Assembly: GCA_002396885.1 (NCBI GenBank)
Contig: DGXY01000075.1
Span: forward strand, 1,427-37,572
Direction: 5' to 3'
Origin: Akkermansiaceae bacterium UBA5020
Lineage (GTDB): Bacteria; Verrucomicrobiota; Verrucomicrobiia; Verrucomicrobiales; DEV007
DNA: 36,146 nt
Shown: positions 26,067 through 33,797 of the stretch, one piece after another
How positions within the stretch are numbered: the stretch's first letter is position 1
How the letters are laid out: every line of letters begins with the position of its first letter
Position numbers and translations under genes: made by a program
Notes under the pieces: model-generated
What the model was told of the DNA's origin: nothing
Databases searched by the model: none
Seen by the model: only the letters and a program-made list of their open reading frames with translations

Positions 26067-27239
26067 TTAGTTTTTGAGCGTGAGCTTTCCAAAGCGAATC
26101 GAGCGGCGGCCATGCTTCTCATCACCGCTGTCCCACACGGCGCGGAACTCGCCGGGCGCGATCTCGATGAGCGTGGGATAAGAGTTGTGGATGCCAGCGT
26201 CGAAGAAGGTGTGCTCGTCGTTCCATGCTCCGTTCGCAGGCTTCACTTTGTAGCGCAGCGCCATGCGGCTCCAGGCGGGGCCGTCATTGTAGACGTAGAG
26301 CTGAGTGCCGGTGCGCGACTGGCCGAACCATCCTTCCGACACGGTGTTCCAAAGCTCCGATTCCTCCTCGGCGATGCTCCATGTTTTGCCGCCGTCGGTG
26401 CTGGTGCTGGACCAGGCGCGGGGAGGATTGAGCGCACCGCCATCGAGTGTCTTGCCATCCCGTTTGCCGCTGGAGGTGCGCATGACCATCTTGAGATGCT
26501 GCTGCTCGTTGATGACAGCGATCTGGCCTTCGTGCAGGAAGATCGCGCCGGGCTTTTCCTGCGGCACATAACCGCCGAGATGCCAATCGAGCAGACTGGT
26601 GCTGCGCAGGACAAACTGTTCCTGCTGCCCGAGCGGATCGGCGCGCTTCGTGTTGCGATGCGCGGGCAGCAGATAGACCGGCTGGCCGTTTTCGATGATG
26701 CGCTGGATTTCACCGAGGATGACGAGCGGTCCGGTGTAGTGCATGGCCAGTTCCACGGGATTCCACGAGCGGCCACCATCGCCACTGTAGGCTGCGGCGA
26801 GATGCGAGTCCTCGCTGTCGGCATAGTTCAGCGGGCAGCGCATCGCAAAGCACCACAGCACCTCCTGCCCCGTCGGATGGTAGAGCACCGCATTGCAATA
26901 GCCGAACTGCATCGCGCCATGCCGCTGCTCGTGGTCGAAGATCGTGCTCGGGATGCTCCAGGAGTCGCCGTCGTTGCTGGAAACGATGGCGTCGATGCTG
27001 CCCATGTCGGTCTTGCCCGCGATGCCCTTTTGATAAGCGACGACAAGGTGCTTCTCCTTCCACCAGGCGATGGAGGGCTGGCCTAGCAAGGAAGCGCGCG
27101 GCTCTTGGTCAGCAGTGCGGACAACGCGCACGTCGCGGACATCGCCGGTCGTGGTGACTTGGGCGGTCGGTTCGGTGGCGTGGAGCGCGGCCAGCGGCGC
27201 GAGCAGTAGGGCTGCGAGGATGGGGGGCATTCTTTTCAT
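26067..27239 (-). CDS. Secreted single-domain sialidase-like protein
   Basis: The protein has 390 residues from MKRMPPILAA, directly before a signal peptide (LLLAPLAALHATEP); an earlier ATG at 27263 would overlap DhaL. One BNR-type propeller fills the rest, with Asp boxes SNDGDSWS, SGDGGRSWN and STDGGKTWS. The segment GQPSIAWWKEKHLVVAYQ opens it and FRAVWDSGDEKHGRRSIRFG closes it. The fold is that of GH33 and related exo-glycosidases, with the substrate unassigned. It lies 20 bases after dhaL and 2 bases before the FGE-sialidase fusion, in the middle of the operon. Confidence 0.82.
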   Translation of the reverse strand: MKRMPPILAALLLAPLAALHATEPTAQVTTTGDVRDVRVVRTADQEPRASLLGQPSIAWWKEKHLVVAYQKGIAGKTDMGSIDAIVSSNDGDSWSIPSTIFDHEQRHGAMQFGYCNAVLYHPTGQEVLWCFAMRCPLNYADSEDSHLAAAYSGDGGRSWNPVELAMHYTGPLVILGEIQRIIENGQPVYLLPAHRNTKRADPLGQQEQFVLRSTSLLDWHLGGYVPQEKPGAIFLHEGQIAVINEQQHLKMVMRTSSGKRDGKTLDGGALNPPRAWSSTSTDGGKTWSIAEEESELWNTVSEGWFGQSRTGTQLYVYNDGPAWSRMALRYKVKPANGAWNDEHTFFDAGIHNSYPTLIEIAPGEFRAVWDSGDEKHGRRSIRFGKLTLKN

Positions 27240-27259
27240 ACAGATTAGTCTCGCAATTA

Positions 27260-27880
27260 TCATCCGTCACGGTCGCTGACTTCCTCGCAGCGGAGTAGTA
27301 AATGCAGCGCGAGCATGCCGGGGTCGTGGGCTCCGGTGCTTTTTTCGGGGAAGAGGCGGGCGCGACCGATTTTGCAGGGGAGTGGCTGGAAGTGCTCCAG
27401 CGCGGCGCGCGCGCCGGTTTCGGCGGCGAGGGCGACGGCGGAGGCATCGTCGATGCCGGTGAGGCTTTGGGCGATACGGTGGAGGGCGTCGAGGATGGTC
27501 TTGTCGCCGAGGCTGGCTCCACCGCGTAACTTCATGGCTTCGATGGCTTGCTCGATGAGGCCGGAGAGTTCGCTCCACGGGACTTCGCTGCGGCCTTTGG
27601 TGGATTTGGCAAAGGTGAGGAGTGCGGTCGCGAGCAGGGTGCCGAGGCTGGAGCCGGTGGCGGCCATGGTGGCGCGGGCGAGGGCGTTGAAGGCAGCGCC
27701 GACATCGGTGGTGGCGGTCAAATCGGTGGCTGCCATTTTTTCGATGACTCGCGCGAGCATGGAGCCGGTGTCGCCATCGCCGAGGAGGGCATCGGCGGCG
27801 TTGAGCGGATCTTCGAGCCGTTCCATGCGTGCATCCGAGCGGGCGACGGCGTCGCGCAGAGTCTGGACGGTGATGGGCAT
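27260..27880 (-). CDS. dhaL: DhaL, nucleotide-binding subunit of a dihydroxyacetone-type kinase
   Basis: The protein has 206 residues from MPITVQTLRD, 5 bases after the dhaK stop; a start 6 codons earlier would overlap dhaK. It has the all-helical DhaL fold with the diagnostic GDGDTG near residue 35 (Mg-nucleotide binding) and the later segment LRGGASLGDKTILDAL with the second conserved Asp. GHDPG-like AHDPGMLALHLLLR closes the domain. In PTS-type systems DhaL holds ADP and is rephosphorylated by DhaM; ATP-dependent relatives exchange nucleotide directly. No DhaM, HPr or EI is in the window, which favours ATP use, though DhaM could be elsewhere. Confidence 0.88.
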   Translation of the reverse strand: MPITVQTLRDAVARSDARMERLEDPLNAADALLGDGDTGSMLARVIEKMAATDLTATTDVGAAFNALARATMAATGSSLGTLLATALLTFAKSTKGRSEVPWSELSGLIEQAIEAMKLRGGASLGDKTILDALHRIAQSLTGIDDASAVALAAETGARAALEHFQPLPCKIGRARLFPEKSTGAHDPGMLALHLLLRCEEVSDRDG

Positions 27881-27885
27881 GAGGC

Positions 27886-28881
27886 TCAGACTTTCCAAAA
27901 GGGGCAGGACGCGGGGGCAAGCAGCAGTTTCTCCAGCTCGGCATCGAGCAGGTGCAGCGAGAGGGACGCACCGGCCATCTCCATCGAGGTGACGTAATTT
28001 CCCACAAGCGGCTGCACGATGGTGATGCCGCGCTCAGTGAGGATGTGATGCGTGCGGCGATAGAGGATGAACAGCTCCTCTAGCGGCGTGGCACCGAGTC
28101 CATTCACGAGCACGGAGACGCGGCTGCCGTCGGCGATGGGGCGGTCGGCGAGCAGGCGCTCCAGCATTTCATCGACAATGGCGTCGGCGCTTTTCAGCTT
28201 CGCCCGCCAGATGCCGGGCTCGCCATGAATGCCCATGCCCATTTCGATTTCGTCGTCGGCGATGGAGAAGTTCGGCGCACTCGCGGTGGGCACGCGGCAG
28301 GGCGAAAGTGCGACGCCGATGGTGCGCGTGGCGTCCACGGCCTTTTGTGCGATGCGGGCGACTTCGTCAAGGCTCGCGCCGCTTTCTGCAAGTGCTCCGG
28401 CGGCTTTGTAGGCATAGAGGATGCCCGCCACGCCGCGACGTTTGTGCGCCTCGGCGGGCGCGGCGCTGGCGATGTCGTCGGTGCCGAGCACGGTGCGCGT
28501 GGCGATGCCTTCTCCGTCGAGAAGCTCGCAGGCCATATCGAAGTTCATACGGTCGCCGCCGTAGTTGCCGTAGAGGCAGAGCACGCCCGCACCGCCGTGG
28601 GCGAGCCGGATGGCGTCTTCGCAGCTCTCGACGTTCGGCCCTTCAAAGACATTGCCGATGGAGCAGGTGTCGAGCAGCCCCTCGCCGACATAACCGGTGA
28701 AGAGCGGCAGATGCCCGCTGCCACCACCGGAGGCGATGCCGACCTTGCCCGTTCTCGCACCGCTCGTGCGACGAATAACGCGCTGACTGCCGCCAGCAAG
28801 CGTCAGGCCGGGATTGGCGAGGAGGAGTCCGGCGAGCATTTCCTCCACGTAGCTGGTGGGTTGGTTGATGAGTTTTTTCAT
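27886..28881 (-). CDS. dhaK: DhaK, substrate-binding subunit of a dihydroxyacetone-type kinase
   Basis: The protein has 331 residues, the usual length. SGGGSGHLPLF at 51-61 and GNYGGDRMNFDMA are the substrate-site loops. His219 in MGMGIHGEPG is the conserved histidine that binds the ketose covalently as a hemiaminal. The loop reads GSGHLP where the classical dihydroxyacetone kinases have GSGHEP; I associate this variant with kinases of other short ketoses such as erythrulose, but that is memory, not a search. It lies 27 bases after the LamG-sialidase gene and is cotranscribed with dhaL. It probably phosphorylates a three- or four-carbon ketose formed in the pathway of this operon. Confidence 0.9.
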   Translation of the reverse strand: MKKLINQPTSYVEEMLAGLLLANPGLTLAGGSQRVIRRTSGARTGKVGIASGGGSGHLPLFTGYVGEGLLDTCSIGNVFEGPNVESCEDAIRLAHGGAGVLCLYGNYGGDRMNFDMACELLDGEGIATRTVLGTDDIASAAPAEAHKRRGVAGILYAYKAAGALAESGASLDEVARIAQKAVDATRTIGVALSPCRVPTASAPNFSIADDEIEMGMGIHGEPGIWRAKLKSADAIVDEMLERLLADRPIADGSRVSVLVNGLGATPLEELFILYRRTHHILTERGITIVQPLVGNYVTSMEMAGASLSLHLLDAELEKLLLAPASCPFWKV

Positions 28882-28908
28882 GGGTGAATGGAGGCGGTTC
28901 GGGCGAAG

Positions 28909-31770
28909 TTAGCGGCTGAGTTCGCTGACCGGAATCACCGCCAGTTCTGCGCTGTTGTTGTTCCAGAGTTCGCGACCGGTGCCGACCCGGGTGGACTTGT
29001 CGCCGCTGTTCGAGTAGCCGACGTAGAGCTTGCCCTCGTGCTCCACCGCATACGGGTAGGAGAGCGCGGCACCCTGGTGCGACTCGCCGGGGCCTTCCGG
29101 GAACAGGGCGTGGCGGATGACGAAGACTTTGCTGAATGTCTCCTCGCCGGGTCTGGAGAGCGCGATGGTCAAAGGCGAGCGCCGTTTGCCGCTGTCCGCG
29201 GTGGTGGTGCAGACGAGATAACGCTGACCGGAGCTCAATGTGCCAGCGTAAGGCTTGCTTGTGGTCATCGGCAGGTTGCTCGGGCGCATCGTGGTCCAGG
29301 TGCGGCCGTAGTCCTCGCTCGTCGCCACGAGGGCGCGGGCCTCGGCTCCATAACGACTGAGGTTGGTGACGCGTTTTCCTTCGACGATGACGGTGGACTC
29401 GCCCCACATCGGGAGGCCGGGCGCCGGTGCGATCGGAACGAGATCCCACTTCGTGAAGTCGTCGCCCCGACTGATCGCGACAGCGGCGGGATGGGTCCCT
29501 TTTTCATCATAAACCCCCGCGGTGATGCCGGCCATGATCCAGTTGCCGTCGTCCATGCGCAGCGGCTCCTGCATGGGCCAGAATCCGCCCTCGATGACGG
29601 TGCCGAGCGCCTCGAAGGTGGCGGATGTTTCGTTGAGCCGGTAGGCGCGTGTGTGGATGCCCTGCATGGTGCCGGTGTAGGCGCCCATGAAGGCCCAGAG
29701 CTTGCCATCGTGGGAAAGGAAGCTGCCGTGACTGACTCCGACGGGGCCTTCGCCAGCGTCCATCGTGCGCACCTCGCTCCAGCTTTTTCCATCGTCTTCA
29801 CTCACACAAAAGCGCGCCTCTTCGGTATCGGTGTTTTCTCCCCCCTGATTGTGGCCGAAGGAGGCGTAGAGTTTGCCACGGTGAAAGCCTAGGCCAAGGC
29901 CGTGGAGGAAACGATACCCGTCCTTTTGAAACTCGTAGCGTTTGATCACCGAAAAGCGCACCCCTTCGAGCACGGGCAGATCGGCAGATTTGGGCAGAGG
30001 CCGGGCATCGTCCCAGAGTGCGGGAATCTCGGGCAGGCGCGAGCTGACGAGGATGGCTTTGTCGCGATTGTGATCGAAGGCGAAGTGCAGCCATCGTTTG
30101 TCGGCGCTGACAAATCCGTCGGGGTAGTTGAAACGCCCTTCCAGGTCGCCGCGCAGGATGCGTTGGTAGGGCCAGGTCTTCATGCCGTCGAAGCTGATCC
30201 ACAGCGCCAGCGGCGAACGCGTTTTGGGATTCGGATTGTGCAGCAGGGCCACGCTGTCGCCGCCGAGACCGTAGAGTGTGGCCTTGGATCCGGGATTGGG
30301 AATGCCGGTCTTCGTGGCGAGCGCGGGCCAAGTGAGACCACCGTCGGTGGACTCGGCCTGATAGAGGACGCCGCCGAGACCGTCGGCTCGGATGATCATG
30401 GCGATGCGGCCGTCGCGCAACTCGACGACGTTGTTTTCCGCCCAGCCCTGGTAGGCGCGGTTTTCGGTGAGGCGGATGTTGCCACGCTCGCTCCAGGTTC
30501 GCCCGCCGTCGGCGCTGATGAGGATGCCATTCACCGGTGCGCTGCGGGGCGCGTCTTCGTAGTGTTGGAAAGGCAGGAGGAGGCGCCCGTCGCGGGCGAC
30601 GACAAGGTTGCGGATGAAGGTGCGGTCGTGCAGGCGTCCCGGCAGCGGCAGCGGCGAGCCCCAGGTCTTGCAGGAATCGTCGCTCGCGACCGACCAACTT
30701 TTCCAGCCGCCGAAGGTGCCGTCGTGCGTCGCGAAGTAGAGGGTGCAGCGACCGTCATGCACCATCAGCTCGGTGGGCACGAGGGCGCGGGTGTCGCCAC
30801 CTTTCGGAAAGCCGAAGTCGAGCCGTTCCAGCGCGCTCCAGATGCCGCCCTCGTCCTGGCTGCGCTGGAGAAAGACGCCGTTGCGCGGATCGGGCTCCTT
30901 GTCTCCTCCGCCGAGCATGACGTGAACCCACGAGCCGTCGGGCATGCGGCGCAGGGTCGTGTCGCAGGCGAGCTTGTCGGGGCTGCGACCGTCGAAGAGC
31001 GTGAGACTGCGATCCTGCTCCGCGTCCTCCGCACCCGCGCGGGTCCAGAAGGGATGAGCCTGCATTGCCTCTGGCAAGGGCATCTCCGGGATCTCCAGCG
31101 TCGCCGCGACCGGCTCGTAGAGCGCCGCCATTTCCGCCTCGGAGAGCGCCCGATCGAAAAGCCGGAAGTCGTCGAGGGCCCCGAACCAGGTCTGCCGGGG
31201 CGATCCCTCGAGGACACCGCCGAGCGTGACCGGTGCCGCCGTGGCGGCGACGGGAGCGGCCAGATCGACGCGGCCCTCGCGCCGACCGTCGATCCAGAGC
31301 TCGGCGCTTTCCGGCCGAACGACGACCCCGACCTGATGCCAGTGACCGGGCTTTGGTGCGGTCTGCGCCTCCGCCGTCGTCCATTTCCCCTGCCAGAGGT
31401 AAAGTCGGAATTTCCCATCCGTGTCGATCATCACGCCCCACTCGCGCTCGCCTTTGCTATAGCGGTTTTTCGCCACGATCATGTGCTGGCCGTCTCGCAC
31501 GTGGAAGGGATTGCACCACAGCACGAAGCTGAAGCCCTCCGCGCCGGAGCCGGTCACGGAGGAGTCCTTCACCTCGATGAGGGAGCGGCCATCGAGCTGC
31601 AGGGCGGCGCCTTTTGCGCCGGGCACCGTTTCGGCGTGGCCGTGGATAGACCACTCCGCCGACTCGGGCTGATCGAGTGGGAGATGCCAAGGGGTCGCGG
31701 CCGCCAGAGACGTTGTCGCCAAAGCCAGCACGGCGGACGCAAAACGAGCGAATAGAAAAGCGAGGTTCAT
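28909..31770 (-). CDS. Secreted LamG / sialidase / second propeller protein
   Basis: The protein has 953 residues; the signal peptide ends near SLAAATP. Residues 28-220 form a LamG-like domain (GFSFVLWCNPFHV, GHWHQVGVVVRP, FGALDDFRLFDRAL). Residues of about 255-580 form a sialidase-type propeller (RRMPDGSWVHVMLGGG, SADGGRTWS, STDGGLTWP, FNYPDGF). Residues 598-950 are a second propeller homologous to residues 243-585 of the 9741-12977 protein; both start with LPVLEGV and share EGPVGVSHGSFLSHDG-like and FWPMQEP segments. Its ATG overlaps the stop of the transporter gene (31767-31770), so translation is coupled. A role in removing terminal acidic sugars from a glycan is inferred. Confidence 0.87.
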   Translation of the reverse strand: MNLAFLFARFASAVLALATTSLAAATPWHLPLDQPESAEWSIHGHAETVPGAKGAALQLDGRSLIEVKDSSVTGSGAEGFSFVLWCNPFHVRDGQHMIVAKNRYSKGEREWGVMIDTDGKFRLYLWQGKWTTAEAQTAPKPGHWHQVGVVVRPESAELWIDGRREGRVDLAAPVAATAAPVTLGGVLEGSPRQTWFGALDDFRLFDRALSEAEMAALYEPVAATLEIPEMPLPEAMQAHPFWTRAGAEDAEQDRSLTLFDGRSPDKLACDTTLRRMPDGSWVHVMLGGGDKEPDPRNGVFLQRSQDEGGIWSALERLDFGFPKGGDTRALVPTELMVHDGRCTLYFATHDGTFGGWKSWSVASDDSCKTWGSPLPLPGRLHDRTFIRNLVVARDGRLLLPFQHYEDAPRSAPVNGILISADGGRTWSERGNIRLTENRAYQGWAENNVVELRDGRIAMIIRADGLGGVLYQAESTDGGLTWPALATKTGIPNPGSKATLYGLGGDSVALLHNPNPKTRSPLALWISFDGMKTWPYQRILRGDLEGRFNYPDGFVSADKRWLHFAFDHNRDKAILVSSRLPEIPALWDDARPLPKSADLPVLEGVRFSVIKRYEFQKDGYRFLHGLGLGFHRGKLYASFGHNQGGENTDTEEARFCVSEDDGKSWSEVRTMDAGEGPVGVSHGSFLSHDGKLWAFMGAYTGTMQGIHTRAYRLNETSATFEALGTVIEGGFWPMQEPLRMDDGNWIMAGITAGVYDEKGTHPAAVAISRGDDFTKWDLVPIAPAPGLPMWGESTVIVEGKRVTNLSRYGAEARALVATSEDYGRTWTTMRPSNLPMTTSKPYAGTLSSGQRYLVCTTTADSGKRRSPLTIALSRPGEETFSKVFVIRHALFPEGPGESHQGAALSYPYAVEHEGKLYVGYSNSGDKSTRVGTGRELWNNNSAELAVIPVSELSR

Positions 31771-32774
31771 GATGATGATGCTTGTTTGGGTTCACGGCGC
31801 CACCACGAGGCCAGCGCGGAACTGGTGATGGCGCTCCACGGGCCGAACACAGCGGCTCCGAGCGCGGCCGCGGGACTTTGCAGGACATTGAAGGCGAGGC
31901 CGGTGGCCATGCCGCCGTTTTGCAGGCCCACCTCGAGCGCCACCGTCCGGCTGTCGCGCCCATCGAGGCCGAGCAGGCGGGCGGCACCATAGCCGAGCGC
32001 GTAACCGGTGGCGTTGTGACAGGCGGAAGCGGCGAGCAGGACGAGGCCGACCTTCAGCAAATCATCGCGCGACATCGCCACCGTGATCGCGACGATGAGG
32101 GCAATGGAGAGCATCGCGAGCGGCGGCAGCACGCGCACGAACTTGTCCGCGAGGCGCGGCAGGAAGCGACGAATCGCAAAACCAATCGCGAGCGGCGCGA
32201 TGATCATCTTGAGGATGGAAAGCATCATCGGACCGACCCCGACCGGCACATACGAGCCCGCGAGCCACTGCATGGCAAACGGCGTGATGAACGGCGAGAG
32301 CAAGGTCGAGACTGCGGTCATGGTCACGGAGAGCGGCACGTTGCCCTTGGCCAGATAGGTGATGACATTCGAGGACACACCGCCGGGACAGCAGCCGATA
32401 AGGATGAGGCCTGCGGCGACCTCTTTTTCCAATCCGAACAGCCGCGCAAAAGCGAAGCCGCCCAACGGCATGATGCTGTATTGCAAGACCGCGCCGATCA
32501 CGACTGCGCGCGGAGCGGACAGCACGCGGGTGAAGTCCGCCAGCGTCAGCGTCATGCCCATGCAGAGGAGGATGAGCTGCACGAGCGGCGCGATGACCTG
32601 TTTCATCTCAAAGCCGCCCGGCGCGATGAACCACGCTGGAAACGTGAAGGCCGCCGCACCGAATGCGAGCACCACGAACGTGAATCCCAGCCCCTCAAGC
32701 CAGCGTATACGCCGTGACGCCTCCGCGAGAGCGATGAACAGCAGGATGAGCGAGATGCCGAGTGGGGGGGACAT
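31767..32774 (-). CDS. BASS-family (bile acid:sodium symporter-like) membrane transporter
   Basis: This 335-residue hydrophobic protein has roughly ten predicted membrane segments. Family motifs are present: IAPLVQLILLCMGMTLTLADF near the N-terminal half, GCCPGGVSSNVITYLAKG with SVTMTAVSTLLSPF in the first crossover helix, and EVGLQNGGMATGLA in the second. Known relatives carry bile acids, pyruvate, ketopantoate and other organic anions with sodium. As the only transporter in a sugar-acid operon, between an aldolase gene (21 bases upstream) and a secreted sialidase gene (overlapping), it may import a 2-keto sugar acid. That substrate is inference. Confidence 0.9.
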   Translation of the reverse strand: MSPPLGISLILLFIALAEASRRIRWLEGLGFTFVVLAFGAAAFTFPAWFIAPGGFEMKQVIAPLVQLILLCMGMTLTLADFTRVLSAPRAVVIGAVLQYSIMPLGGFAFARLFGLEKEVAAGLILIGCCPGGVSSNVITYLAKGNVPLSVTMTAVSTLLSPFITPFAMQWLAGSYVPVGVGPMMLSILKMIIAPLAIGFAIRRFLPRLADKFVRVLPPLAMLSIALIVAITVAMSRDDLLKVGLVLLAASACHNATGYALGYGAARLLGLDGRDSRTVALEVGLQNGGMATGLAFNVLQSPAAALGAAVFGPWSAITSSALASWWRREPKQASSS

Positions 32775-32795
32775 GAGGGGCGAATCCGAAACGTG

Positions 32796-33704
32796 TTAGC
32801 TGAGCGAGTCAGCAAGCTTCAGCACCGCCTCCAGCGCGGGCTTGATCTTTGCCTGCTGCGCTTCGGTGGCCGGCCGCATCGGCATGCGCGGGAAGCCAGC
32901 ATCCACGCCTTGCAACGACTGCGCATAGCGGATGCAGGCGGGCAGATTGTAGTGATCCGTGGCATTCCAGAAGCGGAGGATCGCCTCGTGAAGCAGCCGC
33001 GCGTTGGGGTGATCGCCTTTCGCCACCGCATCACGCAGCACGGCCGTCGCACGCGGAATGCCGGAGGGCGTGGCGGCAATCACGCCCGGCGTGCCGAGGC
33101 AGAACGACGGATACATCAGCGCATCCACCGCGCTGTAGATCTTCCGATCCTTCGGCGCATTGATCATGAGATCGGCGAAGAGCTTCAAGTCGCCCGCGCT
33201 TTGTTTGATGCCCATCACACCCGGCACCTCGTTCATCAGGCGCACCGTGAGCTCCGGCGAGAGATAGCACCAGTGCACCACATTGTAGATGATGAGCGGC
33301 ATGCCCGTCTCCTCGTGGATCACGCGGAAGTGCTCGATCATCATCTCATCATCCGGGCGGAAGAGGTAATGCACCGGCGTGAGCTGAATGGCATCCACAC
33401 CGAGGCCCTCCACCGCCTTGATGCTGCGAATCGCCTGGCGCGTGCTGTCACAAATGGTGCTGGCGACGAGCGGCATGTCCGCCGGCATCGCCTCGCGCAC
33501 CTCGCTCACGCAGGCACGGAGTTCATCGGCGTCCAGGGTCTGCCCCTCCCCCGTCGAACCACCAACCGCAAGGCTGTCGGCCCGTTCACGAACGAGGAAC
33601 TCCACCTGGCTGCGGATGGACTTCGGCATCAGTTCGCCGGATGAAGAAAAGGGCGTCGTCATCGGAGCGATGACACCAAAGGGGACTTTGTCGGGCATGA
33701 TCAT
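32796..33704 (-). CDS. DapA/NanA-family class I aldolase (2-keto-3-deoxy sugar-acid lyase-like)
   Basis: The protein has 302 residues from MIMPDKV (or 300 from the ATG at 33698); an ATG at 33761 would translate the operator-like repeat. It is a TIM barrel of the dihydrodipicolinate synthase/N-acetylneuraminate lyase superfamily: GGSTGE at 48-53 (carboxylate-binding loop), Tyr140 in IIYNV, and Lys167 in GIKQSAGD (Schiff-base lysine). The family cleaves or forms C-C bonds using pyruvate. As first gene of a sialidase-rich operon, a catabolic lyase giving pyruvate plus a sugar aldehyde is more likely than lysine biosynthesis. The exact substrate (sialic acid, KDO, KDN, other 2-keto-3-deoxy acids) cannot be read. 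Confidence 0.88.
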   Translation of the reverse strand: MIMPDKVPFGVIAPMTTPFSSSGELMPKSIRSQVEFLVRERADSLAVGGSTGEGQTLDADELRACVSEVREAMPADMPLVASTICDSTRQAIRSIKAVEGLGVDAIQLTPVHYLFRPDDEMMIEHFRVIHEETGMPLIIYNVVHWCYLSPELTVRLMNEVPGVMGIKQSAGDLKLFADLMINAPKDRKIYSAVDALMYPSFCLGTPGVIAATPSGIPRATAVLRDAVAKGDHPNARLLHEAILRFWNATDHYNLPACIRYAQSLQGVDAGFPRMPMRPATEAQQAKIKPALEAVLKLADSLS

Positions 33705-33722
33705 GGGCGGTTGTGGTGAGAT

Positions 33723-33763
33723 GTTTGATTTGGCATAAGTGATTGCCTTTGTGATAATCAAAC
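33723..33763. promoter_or_regulatory. Operator-like inverted repeat between the operon and its divergent regulator
   Basis: GTTTGATT at 33723-33730 is the exact reverse complement of AATCAAAC at 33756-33763, with 25 bases between. The spacer holds GTGATT and GTGATA as near direct repeats. The 93-base gap is AT-rich compared with its surroundings and must hold both promoters. It is a candidate binding site for the FCD-AraC regulator; exact promoter boxes were not assigned. Confidence 0.45.
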
Positions 33764-33797
33764 GCCCCTTGAATCACGTTTTCAATGCTTATAGCCA

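Noticed and set aside
29902..31755. 617-codon plus-strand open frame
   Set aside because: It lies wholly antisense to the LamG-sialidase gene, whose frame has clear domains; the plus frame has no recognisable motif and arises from high GC.
31782..32717. 311-codon plus-strand open frame
   Set aside because: Antisense to the BASS transporter; Arg/His-rich, typical of the complement of a hydrophobic membrane-protein gene.
32796..33704. Biosynthetic dihydrodipicolinate synthase (dapA)
   Set aside because: The active-site residues are shared by the whole superfamily; the context of sialidases, carrier and sugar kinase argues for a catabolic lyase, so no dapA symbol is given.
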